64,000 nt of DNA, from assembly GCF_000576425.1 (NCBI RefSeq), contig NZ_KK069991.1, positions 215,417 to 279,416 on the forward strand, in the 5' to 3' direction. Of the stretch, positions 16,763 through 24,642 are shown piece by piece. The stretch is from Brachybacterium phenoliresistens. Its GTDB lineage: Bacteria > Actinomycetota > Actinomycetes > Actinomycetales > Dermabacteraceae. Every line of letters begins with the position of its first letter. Within the stretch, counting starts at the first letter, position 1. The notes beneath the pieces are model-generated. The model was not told the DNA's origin and made no database searches. It was given only the letters and a program-made list of their open reading frames with translations. The translations under genes were made by a program, and so were the position numbers.

Positions 16763-16776
16763 ACAGGTGGACCTGT
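16763..16776. promoter_or_regulatory. Candidate YczR operator
   Basis: ACAGGT-GG-ACCTGT is a perfect 6+6 inverted repeat midway between yczR and yczE. GGACC(A/T)GT also recurs as a direct repeat (16750-16757 and 16769-16776, 19 bases apart). MocR dimers are known to bind mixed direct and inverted repeats. Confidence 0.5.
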
Positions 16777-16808
16777 CCGAGGGGTCCGATCCGGCGCACG
16801 ATGGGGCC

Positions 16809-17561
16809 ATGTCCCTGGAGAACCTCTCGCTGCGCGCCCAGCTGCGCGTGGACCGCCTCCCCCTGCGCCTCGCCACCCTCGCCCTGGGCCTGACCGGCTA
16901 CGGCGCGGGGCTGGCCATGATCATCCGCTCCGCCCTCGGGGCCGACCCGTGGGACGTGCTCCACGTCGCCGTGGCCGCGCGCACCGGGCTCAGCATCGGC
17001 ACCGTGATCATCGCGGTGAGCGTGCTGGTGCTGGTGGCGTGGATCCCGCTGCGCCAGCACCTGGGCATCGGCACCCTCGCCAACGCGCTGTGGGTCGGCG
17101 TCGCGGCCGACGCCGCCCTGCGGGTCATCCCGGAGGCGACCACGCTCGGCGGCGGGATCGGGCTGCTGGCCGGAGGGATCGTCCTGAACGCGGTGAGCGA
17201 CGCCGTCTACATCGGCGCGCAGCTGGGGCCGGGGCCGCGCGACGGCCTGATGACCGGCATCCACCGGCGCTGGGGCCTGCCGATCGGCCCGGTGCGGCTG
17301 GTCCTCGAGGCGGCCGTGCTCGCGGTCGGCTGGAGCCTCGGCGGTCCGGTCGGCGTGGGCACGGTGCTCTATGCCGCGGCGATCGGGCCGATCGTCCATC
17401 TCGTCCTGCCCTGGGTGACCATCGCGGTGCGCGGCCCTGGGGTGGGCGAGGCAGGGCGGGCCCCGCACGTCAAGTCCCCGGACCGCCCGGTCCGACGGAG
17501 GCGCGGAGCGCCCCTCGCGCCTGGACCCGGGCCCTCGGCTGCCCCAGAATCACCGCCATGA
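16809..17561 (+). CDS. yczE: YczE-family membrane protein
   Basis: A 250-residue protein with about five membrane helices and the YczE/YitT signature (GYGAGLAMIIRSALGADPWDVLH, GPGPRDGLMTGI, GLPIGPVRLVLE). In Bacillus the homologue supports surfactin production, but the general role is unknown. The C-terminal 40 residues are a Pro/Arg tail beyond the family domain. The ATG at 16809 follows the putative operator by 32 bp. The ribosome binding site is poor. Confidence 0.85.
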   Translation: MSLENLSLRAQLRVDRLPLRLATLALGLTGYGAGLAMIIRSALGADPWDVLHVAVAARTGLSIGTVIIAVSVLVLVAWIPLRQHLGIGTLANALWVGVAADAALRVIPEATTLGGGIGLLAGGIVLNAVSDAVYIGAQLGPGPRDGLMTGIHRRWGLPIGPVRLVLEAAVLAVGWSLGGPVGVGTVLYAAAIGPIVHLVLPWVTIAVRGPGVGEAGRAPHVKSPDRPVRRRRGAPLAPGPGPSAAPESPP

Positions 17562-17610
17562 CCGTGCGGAGCAGAGCCCGCGGCAGCAGCACCCGACCGG
17601 AGGGATCACC

Positions 17611-18609
17611 ATGCGCAGCCGTCTCGACGACGGCCTCGACGGGGACCGGCCCCTCCTCGTGGTCCTGGCCGATGATCGCGACGAGGAGGACCACGACGTC
17701 CTGTTCCCGGCGATCCGGGCGCGGGGCGTGTCCGTGGTGCGGATCCACCCCTACGACCTCGTCGTCCATCTGGCGCCGACCGGCGCCGCGTTCACGGTGG
17801 ACGGACGGCCGATCCGGCCGGACCTGGTCCTCGGCTGGGTGCTCGGCGAGCTGCTGACCCCCGGGATGGTGCAGCTGGACGTCCTCGCCCGCGCGGGCAT
17901 CCCCGTCCTCAACGACGCGATGACCCTGTTCCGCGCCGAGAACAAGCTCCTGGACAGCTCGCGGCTGGCCGCCCACGGGCTCCTGCGGCATCCCGTGCTG
18001 GCCGGATACGACCGCACGGCGCTCACGCCCGGGTTCACCGAGGACGGCGTGACGGTCGTCAAGCCTCTGAACGGCTACGGCGGCCAGGGGATCGCACGGC
18101 TCGAGACCGCGGCCGACTACGACGCCTTCCGCCGGGAGGAGGCCTCGCCCGACTCCGGGTTCTGCGCGATGCCGTGGGTGGAGAACCCGGGCCGGGACAT
18201 CCGCGTGTACACGATCGACCACCACCCCGTCTTCGCGATGTACCGGTACGCCCCGGGCGATGACTGGGTCACCAACGTCACCGCCGGCGGCAGCATCGCG
18301 ATGTGCCCCCTCACCCCGGAGCTCATCGACCTCGCCGCCCGCGCCTCCCGGGCCGCGGGCACGGTCATCGGCGGGGTCGACATCGGCGAGGATCTCGAGA
18401 CCGGCGGGCACGTCGTCTACGAGGTCAACTCGTGCCCCACCTGCGAGCCGCCGGTGCTGGAGGAGGCCGCGGACTTCCTGGCCGCGGCGACCGCCGACCT
18501 CGACGCCGCGCGGTCCACCTGGCGGCCCCGCCGTGTCCGCACCGAGCTCGACGAGGACCCCGCGCTCTTCCACGCCAGCAAGCGCCACCTCCTCCGCGCC
18601 CGGGAGTGA
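17611..18609 (+). CDS. RimK-like ATP-grasp ligase
   Basis: A 332-residue ATP-grasp enzyme. Features are an N-terminal alpha/beta lobe (PLLVVLADDRDEEDHD), an ATP-binding lobe with VVKPLNGYGGQGI, and the metal-binding end GGVDIGEDLETGG...VYEVNSCPTCEP. RimK-type enzymes join an amino acid, often glutamate, or another amine to a carboxylate. No peptide substrate or partner ligase gene is adjacent, so the reaction is unknown. The Cys-Pro-Thr-Cys where most members have N-x-P is unusual. GGAGG lies 7 bases before the ATG. Confidence 0.83.
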   Translation: MRSRLDDGLDGDRPLLVVLADDRDEEDHDVLFPAIRARGVSVVRIHPYDLVVHLAPTGAAFTVDGRPIRPDLVLGWVLGELLTPGMVQLDVLARAGIPVLNDAMTLFRAENKLLDSSRLAAHGLLRHPVLAGYDRTALTPGFTEDGVTVVKPLNGYGGQGIARLETAADYDAFRREEASPDSGFCAMPWVENPGRDIRVYTIDHHPVFAMYRYAPGDDWVTNVTAGGSIAMCPLTPELIDLAARASRAAGTVIGGVDIGEDLETGGHVVYEVNSCPTCEPPVLEEAADFLAAATADLDAARSTWRPRRVRTELDEDPALFHASKRHLLRARE

Positions 18610-18624
18610 GCGGGCCGGGCCCGC
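18610..18624. terminator. Short palindrome between convergent genes
   Basis: GCGGGCC-G-GGCCCGC directly follows the ATP-grasp stop codon, in the 30-bp gap before the end of the convergent MarR gene. The stem has almost no loop, so any terminator activity is uncertain. Confidence 0.35.
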
Positions 18625-18639
18625 GCGGACCCTCCGGGC

Positions 18640-19095
18640 TCAGGCCCCGGCGGGGGAGGGCAGGCGCTCGAGGGCGTCGACCAGCGGCGCGAGCTCCTCG
18701 CGGTCGCGGGCCTCGTCCAGCACCTCCGTGAGGACGCGGTCATGGGTGGGGCGGGCCTGCTCGAGCAGGGTGACCGCCGCCGGGGTCAGCTCGGTGTAGA
18801 TGCCGCGGCGGTCGTCCGCGCACAGCACGCGGGTGAGCAGCCCGCGATCCTCGAGGCGGTTGACCAGCCGGGTGGCCGCGCTCGCCGAGAGCGCCGCGGC
18901 GCGGGCCAGCTGGCTCATGCGCATGTGCCAGCCGTGCTGGCGGCTCAGGGCGTCCAGCACCGTGAACTCCACGACCGAGAGGCGGTGCTCGCTGCTGAGC
19001 GCCTTCTCCAGGCGGGTCTCGATGAGGGCGTGCAGGGAGGCGAGGGTGCGCCACCCGCGGGCGCGGATCTCCTCGGCATCGTCCGCGATGGACAT
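18640..19095 (-). CDS. MarR-family transcriptional regulator
   Basis: A 151-residue repressor with the winged-helix core at about residues 35-110 (LSVVEFTVLDALS, MSQLARAAALSASAATRLVNRLEDRGLL, DDRRGIYTELTPAAV). The ATG at 19095 has an extended GGAGAGGAGG motif 5 bases upstream. It is divergent from an MFS carrier across 187 bp that contain a TTGCA-N12-TGCAA inverted repeat lying over the carrier's -35 box. That layout implies repression of the carrier and of itself, relieved by a small aromatic or drug-like ligand. Confidence 0.9.
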   Translation of the reverse strand: MSIADDAEEIRARGWRTLASLHALIETRLEKALSSEHRLSVVEFTVLDALSRQHGWHMRMSQLARAAALSASAATRLVNRLEDRGLLTRVLCADDRRGIYTELTPAAVTLLEQARPTHDRVLTEVLDEARDREELAPLVDALERLPSPAGA

Positions 19096-19135
19096 GCGGG
19101 CCTCCTCTCCGGTGCGCGGCCTGTGTCGCCTCCCG

Positions 19136-19200
19136 ATGATACGCGCCCTTGCAATATCGCGCGTATGCAACTAACGTCGCGTCCGACGCCGGTAGTTGCA
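19136..19200. promoter_or_regulatory. MarR operator over divergent promoters
   Basis: On the plus strand TTGCAA (19149-19154), a 17-base spacer and TAACGT (19172-19177) make the best canonical promoter in the window, aimed at the MFS gene. TTGCA (19149-19153) and TGCAA (19166-19170) form an inverted repeat that covers its -35 box. A third half-site, TTGCA, lies at 19196-19200. On the minus strand TATCAT (19141-19136) is a -10 box for marR. One MarR dimer could block both. Confidence 0.7.
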
Positions 19201-19282
19201 TGCGCGGACTATCGACCCACGCGGGGCCATCCGGCTGCCCGCGCGGCCCCTTCGGGCCCATCCCTCCCTCGAAAGGACTGCG

Positions 19283-20512
19283 ATGCCCATCGCTCTGCTC
19301 GCCCTGGCCCTCGGCGGCTTCGGCATCGGCCTCACGGAGTTCGTGATCGCCGGACTCCTGCCCGAGGTCTCCCGCGACCTCGGCGTCACCGAGGCCGCCG
19401 CGGGGATGCTCATCTCCGGCTACGCCCTGTCCGTCGCGGTCGGCGCCATCGGCCTGACCGCCGCCGTGCACCGCTTCGACCGCAAGCGCGTGCTGGTGGG
19501 GCTCATGGTGCTGTTCATCGCCGGGAACCTCGTCTCGGCCCTCGCCCCGGGGTACGAGGCGCTCATGATCGGCCGCGTCCTCTCGGCCCTGACCCACGGC
19601 GCCTTCTTCGGCATCGGCGCGGTCGTCGCGGCCTCCCTCGTCGCGGCGGAGAAGCGCGCCGGCGCGATCGCGCTCATGTTCGGCGGGCTGACCATCGCCA
19701 ACGTCCTCGGCGTCCCCTTCGGGACCCTGCTGGGGCAGCAGCTGGGATGGCGCGCCACCTTCTGGGCGATCACCGTGATCGGCGTCCTCGCCCTGATCGG
19801 CATCGCCCTGCTGCTGCCCGCCCGCGCGGGTGCGGCTGATCCGGCCGATGCGGCCGATGCCGGCGGCGGCCTCCGCGGAGAGCTGCGCGCCTTCGCCCGC
19901 CCGCAGGTCTGGTTCTCCCTGGCCGTGACCGTGCTCGGCTTCGGCGGCATGTTCGGCGCCTTCACCTACATCGCCTTCACCCTCACCGGGGTCTCCGGCT
20001 TCGCCTCCTCGTGGGTGCCGTGGCTGCTGGTGCTGTTCGGCCTGGGCATGTTCGCGGGCAACTGGGCGGGCGGACGGGCGGCCGATCGCAGCGTCCCGCG
20101 CACCCTCGTCGTCGTCCTCGGCGCGCTGGTCCTCGTGCTCGCGGCGTTCGCCGCGCTCGCGGCGCAGCCCGTCGCCGCGGTGGTCCTGCTGATCGCGATG
20201 GGCGTGCTCGGCTTCGCGACCGTCCCCGCCCTGCAGCTGCGGATCATGGGCGATGCGGGCGATGCCCCCACGCTCGCCTCCGGCGCCAACATCGCCGCGT
20301 TCAACATCGGCAACGCCCTCGGCGCCTGGCTGGGCGGGCTCGCGATCAGCGCGGGCGGCGGCTACACGTCCCCGCTGCAGGTGGGCGCGGTCCTCACCGC
20401 CGGGGCGCTGGTCACGCTGCTGGTCGCCGAGGCCGTCCGGCGGCGCGGCACGGCGCGGCCGCGCCCCGCCGAGGCCGAGGCGCCCGCGCCCGTCACAGCA
20501 GGCGCTGCATGA
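19283..20512 (+). CDS. MFS efflux transporter, arabinose-efflux/NepI-like (DHA1)
   Basis: A 409-residue protein with 12 predicted helices. The opening (LALGGFGIGLTEFVIAGLLPEVSRDLGV) and the motif-C-like GVPFGTLLGQQLGWRATFWAI are characteristic of the AraJ/NepI/PbuE drug-proton antiporters. A low-complexity Ala/Asp/Gly loop sits in the middle (about 180-197). GAAAGGA lies 5 bases before the ATG. It is almost certainly the target of the divergent MarR protein. Its last 20 bp overlap the convergent GNAT gene. The exported compound is unknown. Confidence 0.88.
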   Translation: MPIALLALALGGFGIGLTEFVIAGLLPEVSRDLGVTEAAAGMLISGYALSVAVGAIGLTAAVHRFDRKRVLVGLMVLFIAGNLVSALAPGYEALMIGRVLSALTHGAFFGIGAVVAASLVAAEKRAGAIALMFGGLTIANVLGVPFGTLLGQQLGWRATFWAITVIGVLALIGIALLLPARAGAADPADAADAGGGLRGELRAFARPQVWFSLAVTVLGFGGMFGAFTYIAFTLTGVSGFASSWVPWLLVLFGLGMFAGNWAGGRAADRSVPRTLVVVLGALVLVLAAFAALAAQPVAAVVLLIAMGVLGFATVPALQLRIMGDAGDAPTLASGANIAAFNIGNALGAWLGGLAISAGGGYTSPLQVGAVLTAGALVTLLVAEAVRRRGTARPRPAEAEAPAPVTAGAA

Positions 20513-21008
20513 TCACCAGGTCCCACCAGCGGCCGAACTTGTAGCCCGACTCGGGGATCCGGGCCACCTCGGTGAAGCCGCAGCGGGCGTGCAGGGCGAT
20601 CGAGGCGGCGTTGCCCGCCTCGATCCAGCCCTGCAGGGAGTGCATGCCCGCCTCGCGGGCGAGCTCGACGAGCCGCTCCAGCAGCGCCCGGCCGATGCCG
20701 CGGCCCTGCGCGTCGGCGTGCAGGTAGATCGAGACCTCGGCGGTGCGGCGGTACCCGGAGTAGTCCCGCAGCGGGCCGAAGGTCGCATACCCCAGCACCG
20801 CGCCGCTCGCGTCATCGCAGGCGACGAGCATGGAGCCGCGCTCGCGGTGCCCGCGCGCCCAGGCCGCGGAGGACTCCGCCGTCGGCGGCTCGTCGATCCA
20901 CAGCCCGGTGGAGGTCGCGATCGCGTCCGCCCGGATCGCGCCGACGGCGTCGGCATCGGCCTCCGCGGCGGGGCGTATCGTGACCTGGTCGGGTGTGGAG
21001 CTGTGCAT
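20493..21008 (-). CDS. GNAT N-acetyltransferase, phosphinothricin-acetyltransferase-like
   Basis: A 171-residue acetyltransferase with the PAT-type pattern: VTIRPAAEADADAVGAI at the start, STGLWIDEPPTAESSAAW, the acetyl-CoA loop QGRGIGRALLERLV, and GWIEAGNAASIALHARCGFTEVARIPESGYKFGRWWDLVIMQ at the end. Proteins like this acetylate phosphinothricin, methionine sulfone or related amines; the native substrate is unknown. TACCCT lies 6 bases before the ATG and no strong Shine-Dalgarno motif is seen, so the message may be leaderless. Confidence 0.88.
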   Translation of the reverse strand: MHSSTPDQVTIRPAAEADADAVGAIRADAIATSTGLWIDEPPTAESSAAWARGHRERGSMLVACDDASGAVLGYATFGPLRDYSGYRRTAEVSIYLHADAQGRGIGRALLERLVELAREAGMHSLQGWIEAGNAASIALHARCGFTEVARIPESGYKFGRWWDLVIMQRLL

Positions 21009-21097
21009 GCCTGCAGGGTACGCGAGGGCTCGGGGAGTTCTGAGCAGGTGTCTCGCAGAGCATTCCCCCCGCCGTTCTATCGTTGTAACATCCGAGG

Positions 21098-21670
21098 GTG
21101 ACTATCGGCATGCATCGCCCGTCGGAGGCGACGGGCGAGGATCGGGAAGCCGCCGCGAGCGAGATCTGCGAGGCGGTGGTGCGGGCCGCGCGGGCCCTCG
21201 CGCCGGCGGGAACGCTGCGCCTGGTGCTCCAGCACGTCGCGCTGCGCGGCGAGGGGGAGAGGCCCGGCCGCCTGCGGCTGCTGGACGCCGTGATGGACGT
21301 CTCCGGCAACCTCGTCCCCCTGCGCCTGTGGCCCGAGCGCGGCCCCCGCACCGTGGAGGGCTCGGCCCTCGAGGAGGCCGTCGCCGCCCTGGACGCCATG
21401 ATCTTCGCGCGCGAGGGCTTGTCGGGGTACACGCTGCGGATCGACGCCGACGGCGGATCCGACCTGCACCTGCGCACGGGAGAGGCGCTGCCCGCGGCGC
21501 TGCTCGCACCGGGCTGCGCCGGCGGCGAGATCCACGACGGCCGTCACCAGATCCAGCACCATGCCGACGAGCTCGAGGAGCTCCGCGAGCGCCGCAGCGC
21601 CCCGCAGGGCGGGCGCCTGCGGCGGCTGCTGGGGACCATGACCTCGCGCCTCGAACGCATCCGGCGCTGA
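21098..21670 (+). CDS. Hypothetical protein
   Basis: A soluble 190-residue protein that I do not recognise. It has a helical N-terminal half and a middle part that alternates short strands (DAVMDVSGNLVPLRLW, GYTLRIDADGGSDLHLRTGE), followed by a charged, Arg-rich C-terminus. The GTG at 21098 has TAACAT 6 bases upstream, fitting a leaderless transcript. ATG at 21110 is an alternative. It is divergent from the GNAT gene. The 3' end runs into a 16-bp tandem duplication (about 21656-21690). Confidence 0.65.
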   Translation: MTIGMHRPSEATGEDREAAASEICEAVVRAARALAPAGTLRLVLQHVALRGEGERPGRLRLLDAVMDVSGNLVPLRLWPERGPRTVEGSALEEAVAALDAMIFAREGLSGYTLRIDADGGSDLHLRTGEALPAALLAPGCAGGEIHDGRHQIQHHADELEELRERRSAPQGGRLRRLLGTMTSRLERIRR

Positions 21671-21722
21671 GCGCATCCGGCGTCGAGCGCAGGGGCGGGG
21701 TCCGGAGATGCCCGGGTTCCGG

Positions 21723-22157
21723 TCAGGCCCCGCCGATCGTCCGCCGTCCCTGCGAGGCCTGGAAGCGGATCAGGTAGCCGTCGGGGTCGGTGACCAGGAA
21801 CTGCTCGACGCCGACCTCCTCCTCGTCGCCGACGCGGTACCAGCGGGTCTCGGGCTCGAGGAACAGCCGGTGCCCCGCTCCGCGCAGCGCCGCGAGGATC
21901 GGCGCGAGGTCCCGGACGGCGATCTGGAGATTGATCCCCCGGCCCAGCGGCCGCTCCAGCGGCCCGGTGATCCAGGTCCGGCCGATGCCCTGCTGCTCCA
22001 GCATCAGGTGCGCGCCGTCGCGGACGATTTAGGCGAACCCCTCGTCGGGGCGCTCGTAGTCGATCGCGAAGCCGCACAGGCCGCGCCAGAACGCGAGGCT
22101 CCGCGCGACGTCCTCGACGAGGAGCTCGGGCACGAGGGCGCGATCGGCGCGGGTCAT
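21723..22157 (-). pseudogene. VOC-family (glyoxalase/bleomycin-resistance-like) gene with one in-frame stop
   Basis: Read from ATG 22157, the frame encodes a complete 144-residue VOC protein: VPELLVEDVARSLAFW at the start, then QIAVRDLAPILAALRGAG, VEQFLVTDPDGYLIRF at the end. It is broken by a single TAA at codon 43 (22029-22031), in ...GFA-stop-IVRDGAHLML. Members of this family usually have Tyr there, so one TAC-to-TAA change explains it. No frameshift is needed. The rest still has natural codon usage, so the break is recent or is a sequencing error. Re-initiation at 22004 would give a useless 93-residue fragment lacking the first fold. Confidence 0.85.
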
Positions 22158-22253
22158 GCCGCCATCGTGGCAGACGCCCGGGCACCGGGACGCCCGGGCG
22201 CCGGGAACCAGGAACCGGGCGGGGCCGCGGCGGGTCGTGCGCGGTCGCTCGGC

Positions 22254-22664
22254 TCACCCCAGGGCGGCCAGCAGGTCCTCGCAGGCCTTCTCGCACCGGC
22301 GGCAGGCGGCGGCGCACACCGCGCAGTGCTCGTGCATGTCCACGTGCTTCTCGCACTCCTCCGCGCAGGCGCGGCAGGCGTCACGGCACGCGGTGAGCAG
22401 GGCGCGGTCCTCCGCCGGATCCTTCGCGGTGCGGCGCGAGAGCACCCGGGACGTGGCCGCGCAGAGGTCCGCGCAGTCCTGGTTGCGGCGGATGCACTTC
22501 GTGAGCTCGGCGACCATCCCCTCGGACAGGCAGGCGTCGGCGCAGGCGGTGCAGGTCTGGGCGCAGTCCGCGCAGGCGGCGATGCAGTCCGCCAGGAGCC
22601 GGCGGTCGATGCCGCCCAGATCGGCGGGGGTGGTGCGCAGCATGTTCTCGACGTGGTCGGTCAT
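22254..22664 (-). CDS. Cys-rich four-helix bundle protein, copper-storage (Csp)/DUF326-like
   Basis: A cytosolic 136-residue protein with 17 or so Cys residues, mostly as Cys-x3-Cys and Cys-x2-Cys on helices (CIAACADCAQTCTACADACL, CRDACRACAEECEKH, CAVCAAACRRCEKAC). This is the pattern of Csp-type bundles that hold many Cu(I) ions inside. No Tat or Sec signal is present, so it is the cytosolic (Csp3-like) type. GAGGAGG lies 8 bases before the ATG. No copper pump or CsoR gene is adjacent. Confidence 0.88.
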   Translation of the reverse strand: MTDHVENMLRTTPADLGGIDRRLLADCIAACADCAQTCTACADACLSEGMVAELTKCIRRNQDCADLCAATSRVLSRRTAKDPAEDRALLTACRDACRACAEECEKHVDMHEHCAVCAAACRRCEKACEDLLAALG

Positions 22665-22766
22665 CGGACATTCCTCCTCGATCGTGCGATGTGCGACGGG
22701 AGTCGGTGCGTCCCCTCCACGGTAACCGGCGTCACAGTCGAACGGAACCCGGTCGGGCCGACGAGG

Positions 22767-24023
22767 TCAGGGGCCGTCCGGGGCGGCGGCCCGGTCCCGG
22801 AGCCCCTGCGCCGTCGCGCCGGGCAGCGCGAGCCCCATCGACCGGGCGATGCTCACCCCGAGATCGGCCCAGGAGCCGGCGCTGCCGTCCGCCGGCAGCC
22901 CCGGCCCGGTCGCGACGGCGGTGACCTCGGCGTCCGGATCCGTCACGGCCAGGGGGCCCGAGTAGTACGGGTCCTCGCCCGCGATGCGGGCGCGCTGGGT
23001 CGCGGCCTGCCCGAACACGGTGCCGCGGTGCCCCTCGAGGACCGCCACCACATCCGTCTGCGGGGTGCCGCCGATGCCGTCGTCGACCTCCCTCAGGCAC
23101 AGGCCGTGCTCCGCGGCGAGAGCGGAGAGCGCCTGCAGCGCCCGGGCGGCGGTGCCCTCGGGGGCGGAGCGGTCCACGTGCAGCGCCGCGTAGGGGCCAT
23201 CGGGCATGACGAAGGCGTCCCAGTCGCTGACGTGCGGTCCGTCGGTGCGGACCAGCCCCGCGGCGACCAGGGCCGTGTTGGGGTGGACCAGCGCCCGCAC
23301 CGCGACGCACGGCCGGCCGGGCAGGAGGATCACCCGGTCCTCGGCCCCGGGGGAGAAGGCCTCGAGGATCTGCTGCTGGCGGTCGGCGAGGTCCCCGAGG
23401 GCGCGGCGGGCGGCGGAGGAATCGGGGCCGCTGCGGCGCTGCGCATCGGCGTAGGCGGCCAGGCGCACGGCCATCAGGTCGATGCGGCCGCCCGCGAGGG
23501 CCTCGGCCGCGATCTCGGCGACCAGCGCATCGGGCGGGGCGCTCGACAGATGCACCCCGGCCTCCTGGCGGGGCCGCAGGTGGCGCTCCCACATGGCGGC
23601 GGAGCTCGTCTCGCGCGCCATCGTCCAGCGCTCCCGGTACCGGCGCAGGTCCTCGACCAGCGGCAGGCACAGGTCGATCCCGGAGCCGGCCGTCGCCGGC
23701 CACTGCAGCGCCGCCGTGGTCATCCCGGCGTCCGCGGCGGCGTCGAAGACGGTGGGGACCCGCAGCGAGTCCGCGTACCAGTGCAGGCCCGCCGAGGGGC
23801 TCCCGGGATCGAAGGCCGCATCGGTCGGGACGCCGCTGCGCCCCGCCGAGGTCCCCGTGCACACGCTGACCAGGGAGGGGTAGGCCTCGCTGGGGCCTCC
23901 CGGCAGGACGCGCAGCCGCCGGGGCGTCGCGGCCCCCTCGGGGAGCGCGACGCGGCGCAGACGCTCCAGATCCGTCCCGTCGATGCCGTCGATCGCGATC
24001 AGCAGCGTCCGGCCGCCGGTCAT
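22767..24023 (-). CDS. Alkaline-phosphatase-superfamily protein with degenerate metal sites
   Basis: A 418-residue protein with the overall order of type I phosphodiesterase/nucleotide pyrophosphatases: LLIAIDGIDG at the N-terminus, EAYPSLVSVCTGTSAGRSGV where the nucleophile loop (normally ...P..HGI) lies, and VILLPGRPC...NTALVAAGLV where SDHGM...N..L...G is expected. The His of HGI is replaced by Ser-Gly, and the SDHG metal motif is missing. It is therefore probably not a normal hydrolase, or uses different ligands. There is no signal peptide. AAGGGGG lies 6 bases before the ATG. It may be a binding or regulatory relative. Confidence 0.65.
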   Translation of the reverse strand: MTGGRTLLIAIDGIDGTDLERLRRVALPEGAATPRRLRVLPGGPSEAYPSLVSVCTGTSAGRSGVPTDAAFDPGSPSAGLHWYADSLRVPTVFDAAADAGMTTAALQWPATAGSGIDLCLPLVEDLRRYRERWTMARETSSAAMWERHLRPRQEAGVHLSSAPPDALVAEIAAEALAGGRIDLMAVRLAAYADAQRRSGPDSSAARRALGDLADRQQQILEAFSPGAEDRVILLPGRPCVAVRALVHPNTALVAAGLVRTDGPHVSDWDAFVMPDGPYAALHVDRSAPEGTAARALQALSALAAEHGLCLREVDDGIGGTPQTDVVAVLEGHRGTVFGQAATQRARIAGEDPYYSGPLAVTDPDAEVTAVATGPGLPADGSAGSWADLGVSIARSMGLALPGATAQGLRDRAAAPDGP

Positions 24024-24233
24024 AGGGTCCCCCTTCTCGTGGTCCACGGGTACTGCACGCAGCAGCGCCGCGGGCCTGGTCGGCCACGCTAGGGCGGGGG
24101 TGTTGACGGCGCGGAAGGGCCTGGTGAGCGTCCGGTCACCAGGACATGAACAGCCGGTGGACGTACCGGCCGCGGTGCCCACGGGCGGCTCCCGGGGACC
24201 GGGCCGGGGAGGCCGGGCCGGGCGGGACCGGGG

Positions 24234-24482
24234 TCAGGTGAGGTCGCGGGTGATGCGGTCGGCGCGACCGGCATCGGCGTCCAGCCGGCGACGGTGGAGA
24301 TCGGCCGTATGACGGTCCTTCGCGATCAGCCGCTCCCGGGCCTCGGCGGTGGTGTCCGGCGGCTCCTCCGGGGTGAGGACCAGGAGGATCACGCCGATGA
24401 TCGTGAGCAGCGCGATGCCGGCGGCGAGGATCAGGAAGGTCATCCAGTCGGTGCCGGACAGGGGAGCCCATATGTCCACCAT
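24234..24482 (-). CDS. Small single-pass membrane protein
   Basis: An 82-residue protein with a short N-terminus, one strong membrane helix (about 14-37, FLILAAGIALLTIIGVILLVL) and a charged, probably coiled C-terminal tail (ARERLIAKDRHTADLHRRRLD). GAGGAGG lies 6 bases before the ATG. It is divergent from the Ser/Thr kinase gene. It is not recognised as a named family. Confidence 0.75.
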   Translation of the reverse strand: MVDIWAPLSGTDWMTFLILAAGIALLTIIGVILLVLTPEEPPDTTAEARERLIAKDRHTADLHRRRLDADAGRADRITRDLT

Positions 24483-24642
24483 GGGTGTCCTCCTCGCCGA
24501 TCCGGGGGCCTGACGGCCCGGCCCGCAGGTGCTCATCCGCGGGCGCGCGGATGCGGGAGGCCTCCATCCATCGTACTGTGGGGCGGTCGGCCTGCCCCTG
24601 CGCGGTGGTGCGCAGGCGGTTCTCGGACAACAGAAGGCGGCT

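Noticed and set aside
21656-21690. Tandem copy CGCATCCGGCG at the end of the 190-residue hypothetical gene
   Set aside because: Two copies of a short unit at a gene end; slippage is enough to explain it and no function is suggested.
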